64,000 bases of DNA, taken from positions 62,001 through 126,000 of the forward strand of contig NZ_VZOV01000008.1 in assembly GCF_008801915.1 (NCBI RefSeq), in the 5' to 3' direction. Below, piece after piece: positions 31,051 to 40,574 of the stretch (the first letter of the stretch is position 1; each line of letters begins with the position of its first letter). The translations under genes were made by a program, and so were the position numbers. This stretch comes from Cupriavidus gilardii (GTDB lineage: Bacteria; Pseudomonadota; Gammaproteobacteria; Burkholderiales; Burkholderiaceae). Below the pieces are notes generated by a model, which searched no databases, was not told where the DNA came from, and saw only the letters and a list, made by a program, of their open reading frames with translations.

Positions 31051-33362
31051 ATGCCCATCCACGACCTCGGCCGCGCGAGCGCGGCCATGCCCATTGGGCC
31101 CGATCCGACCGATTGGGACCCGACCGGTTCCAATCCGACCCGGCCAAACCGCCTGACCGGCGAAGCGCCCGCGCCAACCGGCACGCTGCATCCGCAGGCG
31201 CCCGGGCAGCCGTCCAGCGTTGCGCTGGTCGTCGCCGGCTCCGACGCGGCGCCCGGCCCGTGCTGGACGCTGTTGGCCGAACCGATGAAGCGCATCGCCG
31301 GCTATCTGTCGTTGCACGATCGCATCGCGCTGTCGCGCGCCAACCATGCCGTGCGCGACGCGTTGGGACAGCTCGCTGCCACGACGCTGGAGCGCGCACG
31401 CCAGGTGTCGACCCTGTCCGCCTTGTCCGGCGTTCTGAATCGCATCGACGCGATGGCGGACGTGGGTGATCGCATGTTGGTCTTGCGGGCATTGGCGCGG
31501 CGCACGAGCTGCCTGGCGCGTGCCCACCGTGTGCGCGCATGGCGGCTGGTGCTGCGCGCGAGCGATGCGCTGCCTGTGGCGGCACGCGGCGCCGTGCTCG
31601 TTGAACTGGCGTCCGTGCCAGGCGTGGCGCGGATGCCGGAGCCGTTGTGGCATGACAGCGTGCGCGAAGTCCATGTTCCCGATTGCCTGGCGATGCTGGA
31701 TCAGCGCCTGAACGGCCTGCCCGGGCCCGGCCGGGCGGCGTTGACCTTTGCCTTGCTTGAAGTACGCGCACCGCAGCGGGGCGGCGGGATGTACCTGAAG
31801 CCGCCGCCGCGGCAGCCATTCGACCTGGCAGGCCATCTTGCGCTGGCCGCCCTGTTGCCGGCGGGCCGGCACCGCGATGCCGCGCGGCTCGCTGTCGAAT
31901 ACCACCTGCGTTCCCCCGGCACGCCAGCGGAACTCTGGCGCGACGGCTTTGGCGCCGCCTGTGCGGCTGGTCGTCGGACGATATCCGCGTGGACGCTAGT
32001 GGCGCTGCTGGAAGCCAGGACCGTCGAAGGACCGCCGCTGCTCAGTGCGCTGGAAGCGCCCCAGCTGGCGTGGCAGCAGGCATTCGCACAGGCCGGACGC
32101 TGCACCGGGGAGGCTGCCGCGGAGTTGGCGGTCGGTCTGATGCGATGCTTGCGCGCCGGCTGGGCTGCCGACCCGTTCCGCAGGCAGGGCATCGACGCGC
32201 TGTGGCAGCTCGGCGTCGATCTGCGCTTCGATGTCGATCAACGCGCCAGGCTGTTTGCGCGATGGGGCGGCTGGCTGTCTGCGCAGCAGTGGGAAGCACT
32301 GTGCGACGAGCTGATGGAGCGGTGCGCCACCGAAGGCACAACGCGTTCCCGACGTGACTGGCTGAATCGATTGTTCGACACCGCCCCGCCGGGCGCGCGT
32401 TCGATGCCACGGCAACGGGCATTCACGGACACGCAGCGGAAAACATCGGATGCCGCGGCGCCGCTGGAGCGTGCGGCATCGCTCGCACAATGGCTCGAGG
32501 CGGCTCCGGGCGAGCCGCCCCCACCGAGATGCAAAGCTTCCTGGACGCCTTGATGGCGGCCATGCCATTGGCCGACGATGGCCGCGCGGTGCTCGCGCAG
32601 GCGATGCAGCGGCTATGCGACACGTCCGAGCCGTTTTCCGCGAAGATGGTCGCGCTCGCGGCCGATTTGCCGTCCTGGACCGGCGAGATGGAATTGGCCC
32701 CGCAACCGGCACTGGCGTTGGAGTTTGCGCGTCTTGCCATCGTGGTGCAGTGGCAGTCGGAACAAGGCCGCGATCGCATCCACAGTGCCGACGCGATGGT
32801 TCTGCGCAACTTCGTCGATCTCCTGACCCGGTCGGTCAGGCGTTTGCCGATCGAGGTTCGGCAGACGGTGCTGCTCGACCTCGGGCAAGGGCCGACCGAG
32901 CAGTACGAGGGCCTGTCCAGTATCAACGCGAGTACCGATTGGATCCTGTCCGTCGCGGCGTCCTTGCCGCCGGCGTATCGCGTCGACGTGCTGCGCCAGT
33001 GGGCCGAGGCCGATACGCGGCGCAATGCTGTGGCCACGATGTGGCACCAAGCGAGCGGCAGCGAATATGGCTGGGCGCCCAGGCGCGCGGTATGGCGCGC
33101 CATCATGCAGATTCCGCCCGAGTATCAGGCGTCGCTGCTGTGCGCGACCACGGACTGGTTCCACAGCGTCGTCTCTTCGACGCCGAGTGCGGCGTCACGG
33201 AAGGACGACGATTTCGTGGCAGCCGGCGCGCAATGGCTGGAAGCGCTGCAGCGTTTGCCGCCCGACGATCGTCTCGAGCCGCAATCCCTCGTGATGCCGC
33301 AGGTGGCAGTGATGATGGAGGATGCGGTAGCGAGGCTGATCTGCAGGTTCGACCGCGCATGA
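31051..33362 (+). pseudogene. F-box-like repeat protein, paralogue 4 (N-terminal module missing; one -1 frameshift)
   Basis: Frame 1 runs from ATG 31051 (GAGGAA upstream) to a stop at 32553 (500 aa). The next frame continues from about 32520 to 33362. One base added to the C5 run at 32518-32522 restores about 770 aa. The shared N-terminal module is replaced by a Pro/Asp/Thr-rich stretch. The F-box-like segment is residues 73-106 (LAEPMKRIAGYLSLHDRIAL), followed by STLSALSGVLNRIDAMAD as in paralogue 2, then helical repeats (VRRLPIEVRQTVLLDL). An ATG at 32529 could start a separate second protein. The indel in a homopolymer may be a sequencing error, decay or phase variation. Confidence 0.68.
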
Positions 33363-33444
33363 AGCACGGCGCCGGAACGGGGGCCGACACCATGCAGCCG
33401 GGACGGCCGGCGGCGCATCCTTCGCGCCGCTGGCCAGCGCTGCG

Positions 33445-35631
33445 CTAGAACGTCGTGCGCAGGCCCACGCGCACGCTGCGGCCGGCCATCGGCGCGATGT
33501 CGCGCAGGATCGAGGTGGAATTGCGCGCCTCCTCGTTGGTCAGGTTGTCGCCGCGCAGGTAGAGCAGGGTTTGCGTGCGCCCGCTCTTGATCTTGTAGGT
33601 CAGCGCGACGCCCAGCATCGTGTAGGCGTCGGTCGGCGTGTCGTTGACGGGCACGCGGGTCTGCTTCGCGGCCCAGGTCAGGTCCAGGCGCGCGCCGAAG
33701 GGGCCGGCGCCGTAGACGAGCGCGCCGCCAAGACGCAGCGGCGCCAGCCGCGGCAGCGGCTCGCCGGTCTCGCGGTTCTCGCCGCGCACGTAGTCCGCCC
33801 GCGCCTCGAAGTCCAGCGTATCGCTGCCGGTCAGCAGCTTGCGGGCCAGCCGGGTCTTGCCCTCGGCCTCGAAGCCGTACAGCGTCGCCGGAATGCCGAG
33901 ATAGCGCAGTTCGGGCAGGGCGTCCGCGCTGCCGGGGGCCACCAGCTCGCCTTCCTCGTTGCGCGCGTTGCCGGTCGCGGACAACGCCAGATAGTTCGAG
34001 AAGCGGCTGTAGAAGCCGGACACGCCGGCGCTGTGATCGCCCTGCTTGAAACGCAGGCCGAGGTCGACCGAGGTGGCGCGTTCCTTGTTGGCGTCTGGAT
34101 TGCCCTGTTCCCAGGCGCCGGTGGCGACGTGCGGGCCGTTGGCGTATAGCTCGTAGAAGGTCGGCGCGCGCTCGGTGTAGGCGACGTTCGAGGTCAGCGA
34201 CCAGGCCGGGCCGAGCTTGTACAGCAGGCCGGCCGAGGCGCTGCCGGCATTGAAGCTGCGCTTGGCATCGGCAAAGCGCTCGTTGCCGCCGGCGGTGGCC
34301 TTGATGCTGGTATGGTCGATGCGGCCGCCCAGGTTCAGCTTCAGGTTGCCGGCCGCATCCAGCGGCATTTCCTCGAACACGAACAGCGCGGCGTTGTCGG
34401 TATCGCTGCTGGGCACGAAGGCCTCCTCGCCCAGCGCAGAGAATCGGGTCGCACCGAACTGCGCGCCGATCACGCCGCGCATGCGACCGATATTGCCGTG
34501 CTGCGCCTCGATGCGTGCGTCCCACCCCTTGTTCTTGAATACCGTGCCGGTCTCGCCGCCCTCGATTTCCTTGTGCTCGTAGTCGGTATAGCCGAACTTG
34601 CCCTTGACCGATTCGAACCAGCCGCCGGTGGTGCCGGACAGGTTGCGGGCCTCGCCCTCCAGCGCGAAGCGGTCCTGCTTCATGTTCAGCCGTACCTCGT
34701 CTTCGGCCGGCGTGCCGTAGTCGTTGCGATAGGCGCTGTAGCTGGCGCCGACGAAGCCGTCGGCCCAGGTGTAGGAGCCGCCCAGCGCGCCGCCGTGCTG
34801 CTCGGCGTTGGTATTGGGCAACCGGTTGCGCACCTCGCTCTCGCCTTCCTCCAGCGGCTGGCTGTTGCGCAGCCGCTCGCTGCGCGCGTAGCCGGGGATG
34901 CGCAGATCGCTGGTCTTGCGGGCGAATGCGTCGGCGTGGATCGCAAACTTGCCGTTGCCGGCCTCGATCAGGCCGCTGGCATTGCGGGCCGCGTCGCCGT
35001 CGATCGTCGCGCTCAGATCGGTGGCGCCGGTCACGCCTTCGATCGGCGCCTTGGGGATGCGGTTGTCGATCACGTTGACCACGCCGCCGATCGCGTTGCC
35101 GCCGTACATCAGCGCCGCGGGGCCGCGCACGACCTCGATGCGCTCGGCCACCAGCGGGTCGAGCGGCACCGCGTGGTCGTAGGACAGCGTGGCGGCGTCG
35201 ATGCTGCTGCCGCCGTTCTGCAGCACCTTGATGCGGTCGCCATCGAGCCCGCGAATCACCGGCCGGCTCGAGTTCGGCCCGAAATAGGTCGACGACACGC
35301 CGGGCAGGCTGTTCAGCGTTTCCCCGAGCGTGCTGTTCTGGCGCACGGCCAGGTTGTCGCCCTGCAGCGTGGAGACGGCCGGCACCAGCGAGTTCAGGTC
35401 ACTGCCGAGCGGATTGGCGGTGACCACCACTTCGCCGAGGGTCGGGGCGGCGGGGGCGGCTGCCGGGGCGGCCTGGCCCCACGCGGCAGGCGCGGCCAGG
35501 CACAGCGCGACGGCGGCCAGCGGGGTCAGGCGGGCGCCGAGCCGAGGCGCGATATGTGTCAGGTGTTGTGTCGGGCTGGCCGAAGCGTCGGCGGAACGGT
35601 GTGCGGTAGTGCGTTGCAGGGTCGGATTCAT
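33445..35631 (-). CDS. TonB-dependent outer-membrane receptor, ZnuD-like
   Basis: A 728-aa receptor. A signal region (LAAVALCLAAPAAWGQ) is followed by the TonB-box/plug (TLGEVVVTANPLGS, SSRPVIRGLDGDRIKVLQNG, GGNAIGGVVNVIDNRIPK) and a 22-strand-type barrel ending RVGLRTTF with a C-terminal Phe. The VVNVIDNRIP segment and location downstream of CobW and Zur genes point to zinc import of the ZnuD kind; ligand assignment is inference. ATG 35631 was chosen; an alternative ATG lies about 8 codons upstream. No repeat of the 18-bp operator motif is seen directly upstream. Confidence 0.82.
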   Translation of the reverse strand: MNPTLQRTTAHRSADASASPTQHLTHIAPRLGARLTPLAAVALCLAAPAAWGQAAPAAAPAAPTLGEVVVTANPLGSDLNSLVPAVSTLQGDNLAVRQNSTLGETLNSLPGVSSTYFGPNSSRPVIRGLDGDRIKVLQNGGSSIDAATLSYDHAVPLDPLVAERIEVVRGPAALMYGGNAIGGVVNVIDNRIPKAPIEGVTGATDLSATIDGDAARNASGLIEAGNGKFAIHADAFARKTSDLRIPGYARSERLRNSQPLEEGESEVRNRLPNTNAEQHGGALGGSYTWADGFVGASYSAYRNDYGTPAEDEVRLNMKQDRFALEGEARNLSGTTGGWFESVKGKFGYTDYEHKEIEGGETGTVFKNKGWDARIEAQHGNIGRMRGVIGAQFGATRFSALGEEAFVPSSDTDNAALFVFEEMPLDAAGNLKLNLGGRIDHTSIKATAGGNERFADAKRSFNAGSASAGLLYKLGPAWSLTSNVAYTERAPTFYELYANGPHVATGAWEQGNPDANKERATSVDLGLRFKQGDHSAGVSGFYSRFSNYLALSATGNARNEEGELVAPGSADALPELRYLGIPATLYGFEAEGKTRLARKLLTGSDTLDFEARADYVRGENRETGEPLPRLAPLRLGGALVYGAGPFGARLDLTWAAKQTRVPVNDTPTDAYTMLGVALTYKIKSGRTQTLLYLRGDNLTNEEARNSTSILRDIAPMAGRSVRVGLRTTF

Positions 35632-35806
35632 GGCTCGCGATGCGAAGAACATCGTGGCGATCGGTCGCGCTCGGTGACTCGCTGCGGATGGGTGCGGCAA
35701 GGCGCGGCAAGGCAAGGCCCGCGGCGATGGCGTGGCAGTGCCGGGCCGTCGCAGGGGTAATGCCGGTCAGCGTGGTCGAACGTCGGGATCGCCGGGTCGT
35801 CAACAA

Positions 35807-35826
35807 GCGGCCGCAAGAGCGGCCGC
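35807..35826 (-). terminator. GCGGCCGC inverted repeat after the DUF2946-like gene
   Basis: GCGGCCGC (35807-35814) and GCGGCCGC (35819-35826) flank a 4-nt loop, 2 bp past the stop codon on the - strand. Read on that strand it is followed by TTGTTG. A plausible weak terminator or attenuator between the cobW operon and the TonB receptor. Confidence 0.45.
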
Positions 35827-35828
35827 GC

Positions 35829-36281
35829 TCAGGCGAAGGCGAGCGAAGAAGGTGGGGCGCGCGTCAGGAAGCTGCGTTGCGGCGGCAGGTGGGGCCAGCG
35901 CCAGGTGATGCCGGGCGGCACCAGCGGCTTGCCATGCGACAGCAGCGGCATCGGCGGCGTACCGCAGGCACCGAGCGCCTGCGTGGCGGCGTCGAACAGC
36001 ACGCACGAATGGATCGGCGCGCGCGCGCTGTCCGGTGCATGGCTGTCGATACGGGTATCGCTGCCGGCGGAGGCGAGCGAAGTGCCGACCAGGTTCGCCG
36101 AAGCCGGGTTGGCAGACATTGGCACGGCCGGCGAGCCGCCGTGCTGGATGCGGTGAACCAGGCCGGCGTGCTGCGCCAGCAGCAGGCACAGCACCAGCCA
36201 CAGGGCCCACAGCGCGCCACTCAGGCGATCCGTGCCCCGGCGCCGCAGCGCGCGCAGCAGCTCAGTGCGCATGTCCGCCAT
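35829..36281 (-). CDS. DUF2946-like small membrane-anchored protein
   Basis: About 150 aa, starting at ATG 36281 (or 36272), inside the end of the upstream cobW gene. One hydrophobic segment ([21 protein letters not shown]) is followed by HRIQH and a central [15 protein letters not shown] with two cysteines, then [11 protein letters not shown]. This layout matches DUF2946-type proteins that often sit next to metal TonB receptors in betaproteobacteria. Function unknown; metal trafficking is inferred from context. Confidence 0.65.
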   Translation of the reverse strand: MADMRTELLRALRRRGTDRLSGALWALWLVLCLLLAQHAGLVHRIQHGGSPAVPMSANPASANLVGTSLASAGSDTRIDSHAPDSARAPIHSCVLFDAATQALGACGTPPMPLLSHGKPLVPPGITWRWPHLPPQRSFLTRAPPSSLAFA

Positions 36282-37587
36282 GGCGCCCGCAGTCGCACGG
36301 GGCCCCGTCGTGATCGTGATGATCGTGATCGTGATCGTGGTCGCGATGGTCGTGATCGCCCTCGTCGTCGAAGGCGTCTTCCCAACTGGGGAACGGATCG
36401 TCGTAGGCAATCCAGGCGTCGGGACCGGCGGCCATCTCGGCGTCGCTCAGCAGGCAGGCGTCGAGCGCCGCTTCCAGCGCGGCGCGGTCCATGTTCTGGC
36501 CGATCAGCACCAGCTCCTGGCGCCGGTCGCCGAACGGCGCCGGCGCACCGTCGACCTGCGAGTCGGCGCGGATCGCGGCCAGTGTCTCGTCGTCCTGCGG
36601 CCAGTCGGCCGGATCGATCGCCGCCCACCAGGCCCCGGCACCGCCGTGGCGGCACACGCCGCCGGCCTGGCTCCAGCTGCCGGCCACGTCCATGCGGCTG
36701 GCCAGCCAGAAGAACCCCTTGGAGCGCAGCACGTTGCCGTGCTGGCGCAGCCATTCGGTATGGATCAGGTCGGCGAAGCGGCGCGGATGGAACGGGCGCC
36801 GACGCCGGTAGACGAAGCTGCCGATGCCGTAGGCTTCGCTCTCGGGCACATGCTCGCCGCGCAGTTCCGCCTGCCAGCCCGGCGCTGCCGCGGCCGCTTC
36901 GAAGTCGAAGCGGCCGGTGTCGAGCACCTTGTCGAGCGGCACCTTGCCGAAGCTGGCGGGCACGATCTCGGCGCGCGGATTGAGCACATGCAGCAGCGCG
37001 ATCAGCCGTTCGCGTTCCGCGTCGCCGACCAGATCGATCTTGTTCAGCACGATCACGTCGCAGAACTCGACCTGCTCGATCAGCAGATCGACCACGGTGC
37101 GGTCGTCCTCGTCGTCGCGGGCCTGGCCGCGGTCGCTCAGATAATCGGCCTCGTCGAAATCCTGCAGGAAATGCGCGGCGTCGACCACGGTGACGATGGT
37201 GTCGAGCCGGGCCAGGCTGTCCAGCGCGTGGCCGTGTTCGTCTTCAAAGGTGAAGGTCTCGGCGATGGGCAGCGGTTCGGCCACGCCGGTCGATTCGACC
37301 AGCAGATAGTCGAAGCGCCCCTCGCGCGCCAGCGCCGCGATCTCGACCAGCAGATCCTCGCGCAGCGTGCAGCAGATGCAGCCGTTGGACAGCTCGACCA
37401 GCCGCTCGCCGGCCTGCGCCAGCACGCCTTCGCCGACCAGGCGCGCATCGATATTGACATCGGCCAGATCGTTGACGATGACCGCCACGCGCTTGCCTTC
37501 GCGGTTGGCCAGCACGTGCTGCAGCAGCGTGGTCTTGCCGGCGCCGAGGAAGCCGGCCAATACGGTGACGGGAAGACGGTCGGCCAT
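36262..37587 (-). CDS. CobW/COG0523 GTPase, metal chaperone (larger form)
   Basis: A 441-aa GTPase: P-loop GFLGAGKTT, the metal-binding CICC of COG0523 proteins in [20 protein letters not shown] (switch region) and NKIDLVGD (guanine specificity). The C-terminal CobW_C domain ([14 protein letters not shown]) is followed by a long His/Asp-rich tail ending [11 protein letters not shown]. It is likely to deliver zinc or another divalent metal under limitation. A candidate operator lies 60 bp upstream (37648-37665). It overlaps the DUF2946-like gene, so both are probably coupled. Confidence 0.88.
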   Translation of the reverse strand: MADRLPVTVLAGFLGAGKTTLLQHVLANREGKRVAVIVNDLADVNIDARLVGEGVLAQAGERLVELSNGCICCTLREDLLVEIAALAREGRFDYLLVESTGVAEPLPIAETFTFEDEHGHALDSLARLDTIVTVVDAAHFLQDFDEADYLSDRGQARDDEDDRTVVDLLIEQVEFCDVIVLNKIDLVGDAERERLIALLHVLNPRAEIVPASFGKVPLDKVLDTGRFDFEAAAAAPGWQAELRGEHVPESEAYGIGSFVYRRRRPFHPRRFADLIHTEWLRQHGNVLRSKGFFWLASRMDVAGSWSQAGGVCRHGGAGAWWAAIDPADWPQDDETLAAIRADSQVDGAPAPFGDRRQELVLIGQNMDRAALEAALDACLLSDAEMAAGPDAWIAYDDPFPSWEDAFDDEGDHDHRDHDHDHDHHDHDGAPCDCGRHGGHAH

Positions 37588-37647
37588 GGCGATCGAGGGT
37601 ATGGGGGGCGGGCGTTGCGCCGAGGTGCGCGGCACGGCGGCCGCGCT

Positions 37648-37665
37648 GATGCAACAAGGTTGCGA
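37648..37665. promoter_or_regulatory. candidate Zur operator upstream of cobW
   Basis: The 18-bp element GATGCAACAAGGTTGCGA contains a perfect GCAAC-3-GTTGC inverted repeat. Its outer arms GATGCAA and GTTGCGA are identical to those of the element upstream of zur at 40575-40592; only the central four bases differ. Placed 60 bp before the cobW start, in promoter position. Confidence 0.6.
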
Positions 37666-37743
37666 CTGTAGCAGAAATGCGCGGCCGCGGCACCCTTGCC
37701 GTGGCCTGGCGACGACGAGCGCGGCTGCGCCGTCCTGAAAAGC

Positions 37744-37768
37744 AAAACGGCCCGGTGTTCCGGGCCGT
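37744..37768 (-). terminator. Rho-independent terminator of dksA
   Basis: On the - strand, stem ACGGCCCGG/CCGGGCCGT with a 4-nt loop (37747-37768) is followed by TTTT-GC-TTTT. It begins about 30 bp after the dksA stop and separates dksA from the downstream cobW gene. Confidence 0.85.
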
Positions 37769-37796
37769 CGGCAGTGCGAATCGAGGAGGGCAGGCC

Positions 37797-38483
37797 TCAA
37801 TCGCCGAACAGCTTCTGACGCAGCTCGCGGCGCTGCTGGGCTTCCAGCGACAGCGTCGCGGTCGGGCGGGCCAGCAGACGCGGCACGCCGATCGGCTCGC
37901 CGGTTTCCTCGCACCAGCCATAGTCGCCGGACTCGATGCGGGCCAGCGACTGCTCGACCTTCTTCAGCAGCTTGCGTTCGCGGTCGCGCGTGCGCAGCTC
38001 CAGGGCATGTTCTTCTTCGATCGTGGCGCGGTCCGCCGGATCCGGCACGATGACCGTTTCGCGCAGATGCTCGGTGGTCTGGTCGGCGTTCTTCAGGATT
38101 TCGTCGCGCAGCTGTTCAAGGCGGTTCTTGAAAAAGGCCAGTTGGGCCTCGTTCATGTAGTCCTTGTCGTCCATCTTCAGGATTTCAGCTTCAGTCAGAA
38201 GTTTATTGCTGCTCATGGTTGCTGCTGATTCTCTTGTTGATGCGACCGGCGGCGTCGTATTCCGCGCGGATGCAGTGTCGGTCCGCTTGCGCGGTTCGAC
38301 CGTTTCACTCTGGCTGGCTGCAGTCTTGCTGCTTCGCGTGCCTCCCTTTGCCGCTCCGGTACCGGCCGGCGCCGAGCCGTTCCGGGGGGTAGGCGCAGCT
38401 TGCTGTCCCTGCGCCTTTGTCGTAGCGGCCGCAGCACCAGCGGTCTTGCTGCGGCTTTCTTTGGTTTTTGCTGCGGCTACCAT
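37797..38483 (-). CDS. dksA: DksA-type RNA polymerase secondary-channel regulator (cysteine-poor, N-terminally extended)
   Basis: The core (last about 139 residues, from [12 protein letters not shown]) has the coiled coil ([16 protein letters not shown], with [12 protein letters not shown] at the tip) and the C-terminal globular block. The zinc finger is degenerate: [12 protein letters not shown] keeps one Cys, and the later pair reads LSLEAQ. It would modulate the stringent response with ppGpp. I chose ATG 38483 (GAAAGGG upstream; 228 aa), giving an 89-residue Lys/Ala/Thr-rich extension; the core start at 38217 lacks a good ribosome site. It sits within a zinc-homeostasis locus. Confidence 0.85.
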   Translation of the reverse strand: MVAAAKTKESRSKTAGAAAATTKAQGQQAAPTPRNGSAPAGTGAAKGGTRSSKTAASQSETVEPRKRTDTASARNTTPPVASTRESAATMSSNKLLTEAEILKMDDKDYMNEAQLAFFKNRLEQLRDEILKNADQTTEHLRETVIVPDPADRATIEEEHALELRTRDRERKLLKKVEQSLARIESGDYGWCEETGEPIGVPRLLARPTATLSLEAQQRRELRQKLFGD

Positions 38484-38897
38484 GGGATCCCTTTCTCGGC
38501 GTCGGTCGACATCGGTCGGCGTCGTTGCCCCAGCGGCAACGCCCTGAAACGTTGCGGCACGAGATCCCGCGCGTTCGACGGCCATCGCACGAGCACAGCG
38601 GCCGCACCGCAGGACGGCCGTCTGATGCTGACGACTACCGCCGCCCTGCATACGACGCGGGCGGCGGCAAGACCGCGCTGCCCGCATCACATCCGGCTTA
38701 TTGTACTTGAACAAATTACCAGGAGATACGGTGGAAAACCGGACCGGATATTCGGTGTTTCACCGAGCGGCGCGTACCGCGTATATCCGTGCGCAGCACC
38801 GGTGTTTCACCCGTACGGGGGCCGCATCGCGGCAAGCAGGGCGCTGTCGGTGCTGGTAACCGAGGAGCGGAGCCCCGCCTCGGTCACCCAGCCATCG
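38484..38897. other. 414-bp intergenic region upstream of dksA
   Basis: No credible gene. It contains alternating half-sites GTTGC (38525-38529), GCAAC (38537-38541) and GTTGC (38552-38556), whose spacing differs from the 18-bp zur/cobW element, and an AT-richer stretch near 38695-38725 (CTTATTGTACTTGAACAAATT) that may hold the dksA promoter. The part next to the upstream cobW holds a hairpin. Confidence 0.5.
38859..38884 (-). terminator. hairpin downstream of the zur-cobW operon
   Basis: ACCGAGG (38859-38865) pairs with CCTCGGT (38878-38884), and an inner GCGG/CCGC pair extends it. It lies 14 bp past the cobW stop on the - strand. There is no T-tract, so termination is only suggested by position and stability. 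Confidence 0.45.
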
Positions 38898-39989
38898 TCA
38901 GGCGAGGCAGTTGGCCAGGCCTTTCAGGATCGCGTCCTTGGGCAGGTCGACGCCGATAAACACCATTTTGGTGCCTGGGGTTTCGTCTTCCCATTTGCCG
39001 CCGATGTCGCTGCCCATCAGCTGGTGCACGCCCTGGAATACCACCTTGCGGTCGACCCCTTCCATATAGAGCACGCCCTTGTAGCGCAGCAGCTTCTCGC
39101 CGTAGACGGTCAGGATGCCCGACAGGAATTCCTCGAGCTTGCCGTAGTGGAAGGGCTTGTCGCTGCGGAAGACGAACGAGCCGATGCGGTCGGTGTGGTG
39201 GTGATGATGGTGGTGGTTGTGGCCGTGACCGTGACCGTGCTGGTGATCGTGATCGTGGTCGTGGTCGTGGTCATGGCCGCAGTCGGCGCCGCAGTGCTCG
39301 CCATGCTCGTGGTCATGGTCGTGTTCCTCGGCGCGCAGGAAGTCCGGGTCGATCTCGAGCTTGGCGTTCAGGTTGAAGCCGCGCAGGTCGAAGATCGAGT
39401 CGATCGGCGCCTCGCCGAAATGCGCGGTGCCGATCGGTGCGCGCGGATTCATCTGCAGCACGCGATGGCGCAGGTCGGCCAGCTCGTCCGCCGACACCAG
39501 GTCGGCCTTGGTGATGAAGATCGCATCGGCGAAGCCGACCTGGCGCTGCGCCTCCTCCTGCTTGTCCAGCTGCTGGTTGCCGTGCTTGGCGTCGACCAGC
39601 GTCACAACGGCGTCGAGCAGATAGCGCGAGGCGATCTCGTCGTCCATGAAGAAGGTCTGCGCCACCGGGCCGGGATTGGCCACGCCGGTGGTCTCGATCA
39701 CGACCCGGTCGAAATCGATCTCGCCGGCGTCGCGGCGGCCGATCAGGTCCGACAGCGCCTGCACCAGATCGCCGCGGATCGTGCAGCAGATGCAGCCGTT
39801 GCTCATCTGCACGATCTGCTCGCGGCCGTCCTGCACCAGGATCTCGTTGTCGATGTTTTCCTCGCCGAACTCGTTTTCGATCACGGCGATCTTCATGCCG
39901 TGCTGTTCGTTGAGGATGCGCTTGAGCAGCGTGGTTTTGCCGCTGCCGAGAAAGCCCGTCAGGATCGTGACCGGGATCAGTTTGGACAT
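38898..39989 (-). CDS. CobW/COG0523 GTPase with His-rich metal-binding loop
   Basis: A 363-aa GTPase: GFLGSGKTT, ENEFGEENIDNEIL, the CxCC motif in [22 protein letters not shown] and TKADLVS. Between the G domain and the CobW_C domain (FVFRSDKPFHYGKLEEF) lies a loop of about 50 residues dominated by His and Asp (HDHDHEHGEHCGADCGHDHD and onward). It is likely to bind zinc and supply it to client enzymes during starvation. It starts inside the end of zur (13-bp overlap), so the two are co-transcribed and translationally coupled. Confidence 0.9.
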   Translation of the reverse strand: MSKLIPVTILTGFLGSGKTTLLKRILNEQHGMKIAVIENEFGEENIDNEILVQDGREQIVQMSNGCICCTIRGDLVQALSDLIGRRDAGEIDFDRVVIETTGVANPGPVAQTFFMDDEIASRYLLDAVVTLVDAKHGNQQLDKQEEAQRQVGFADAIFITKADLVSADELADLRHRVLQMNPRAPIGTAHFGEAPIDSIFDLRGFNLNAKLEIDPDFLRAEEHDHDHEHGEHCGADCGHDHDHDHDHDHQHGHGHGHNHHHHHHHTDRIGSFVFRSDKPFHYGKLEEFLSGILTVYGEKLLRYKGVLYMEGVDRKVVFQGVHQLMGSDIGGKWEDETPGTKMVFIGVDLPKDAILKGLANCLA

Positions 39990-40546
39990 GTTGGTTCTCC
40001 GGGATGGGGGGAAGCGTCGGCGGCACTTTCGGTCGCACCTTCAGAGGCATCGTCGGCGGGCGCGTCGGCCACGGTGCGCGCGCCGCATTCGGCGCAGATG
40101 CCGTTGACGGTCAATTCGACGTGCTCGACCGCGAAGCCGCTCGGCACGCGCGGCGCGGCCTGCCGCGGCGGCGCGCTTTCGGCCTCGAGACAGAAGGTGC
40201 GGTCGCACCGGCTGCAATGGAAATGGCTGTGCCGGCGATGGACCTCGGCGCGCGCCGCCTCATGCTCGATCAGGCTGAAGCGGAACACGCGGTCGTTGCC
40301 GGCGCGCTTTTGCGCCAGGCCCTGCTCGACCAGCCAGTCGAGCACCCGATAGACGGTGACGCGGTCGATCGCCTCGGCGCCGCCCGGAAGACGGTCGATC
40401 ACGGCCTGGTGGGTCAGCGGGATGTCGCTGCCGATCAGGCACGCCAGGATGCAGACGCGCGGTTGCGTGACGCGCGCACCCAGCGCCCGGAGGCGCTCCT
40501 GTGCCGCATCGACGGCGGCCGGCAGGCTGGGAGTGGGCGAAGACAT
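39977..40546 (-). CDS. zur: Fur-family zinc uptake regulator
   Basis: A 189-aa Fur-family repressor: winged helix (TVYRVLDWLVEQGLAQK), regulatory metal site (HRRHSHFHCSRCDRTFCLE) and structural zinc cysteines (CSRC and CAECG). Zur rather than Fur is inferred from the co-transcribed CobW gene and the ZnuD-like receptor. It probably represses this island when zinc is sufficient. A candidate autoregulatory operator lies 28 bp upstream. A Glu/Ser/Ala-rich C-terminal tail follows the last cysteine pair. Confidence 0.88.
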   Translation of the reverse strand: MSSPTPSLPAAVDAAQERLRALGARVTQPRVCILACLIGSDIPLTHQAVIDRLPGGAEAIDRVTVYRVLDWLVEQGLAQKRAGNDRVFRFSLIEHEAARAEVHRRHSHFHCSRCDRTFCLEAESAPPRQAAPRVPSGFAVEHVELTVNGICAECGARTVADAPADDASEGATESAADASPHPGEPTCPN

Positions 40547-40574
40547 GGGGCGATTTAACCATAGTGCCCACGGA

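Noticed and set aside
36300..36400. GATCGTGATC-type repeats in the cobW gene end, and similar repeats at 39180-39330
   Set aside because: They are His/Asp codon runs (CAC/CAT/GAC/GAT) of the metal-binding segments, not an independent DNA repeat or CRISPR-like array.
38524..38542. CGTTGCC...GGCAACG inverted repeat upstream of dksA as a third Zur box
   Set aside because: Half-sites are in the opposite order and at different spacing from the zur/cobW element, so I report it only as intergenic content.
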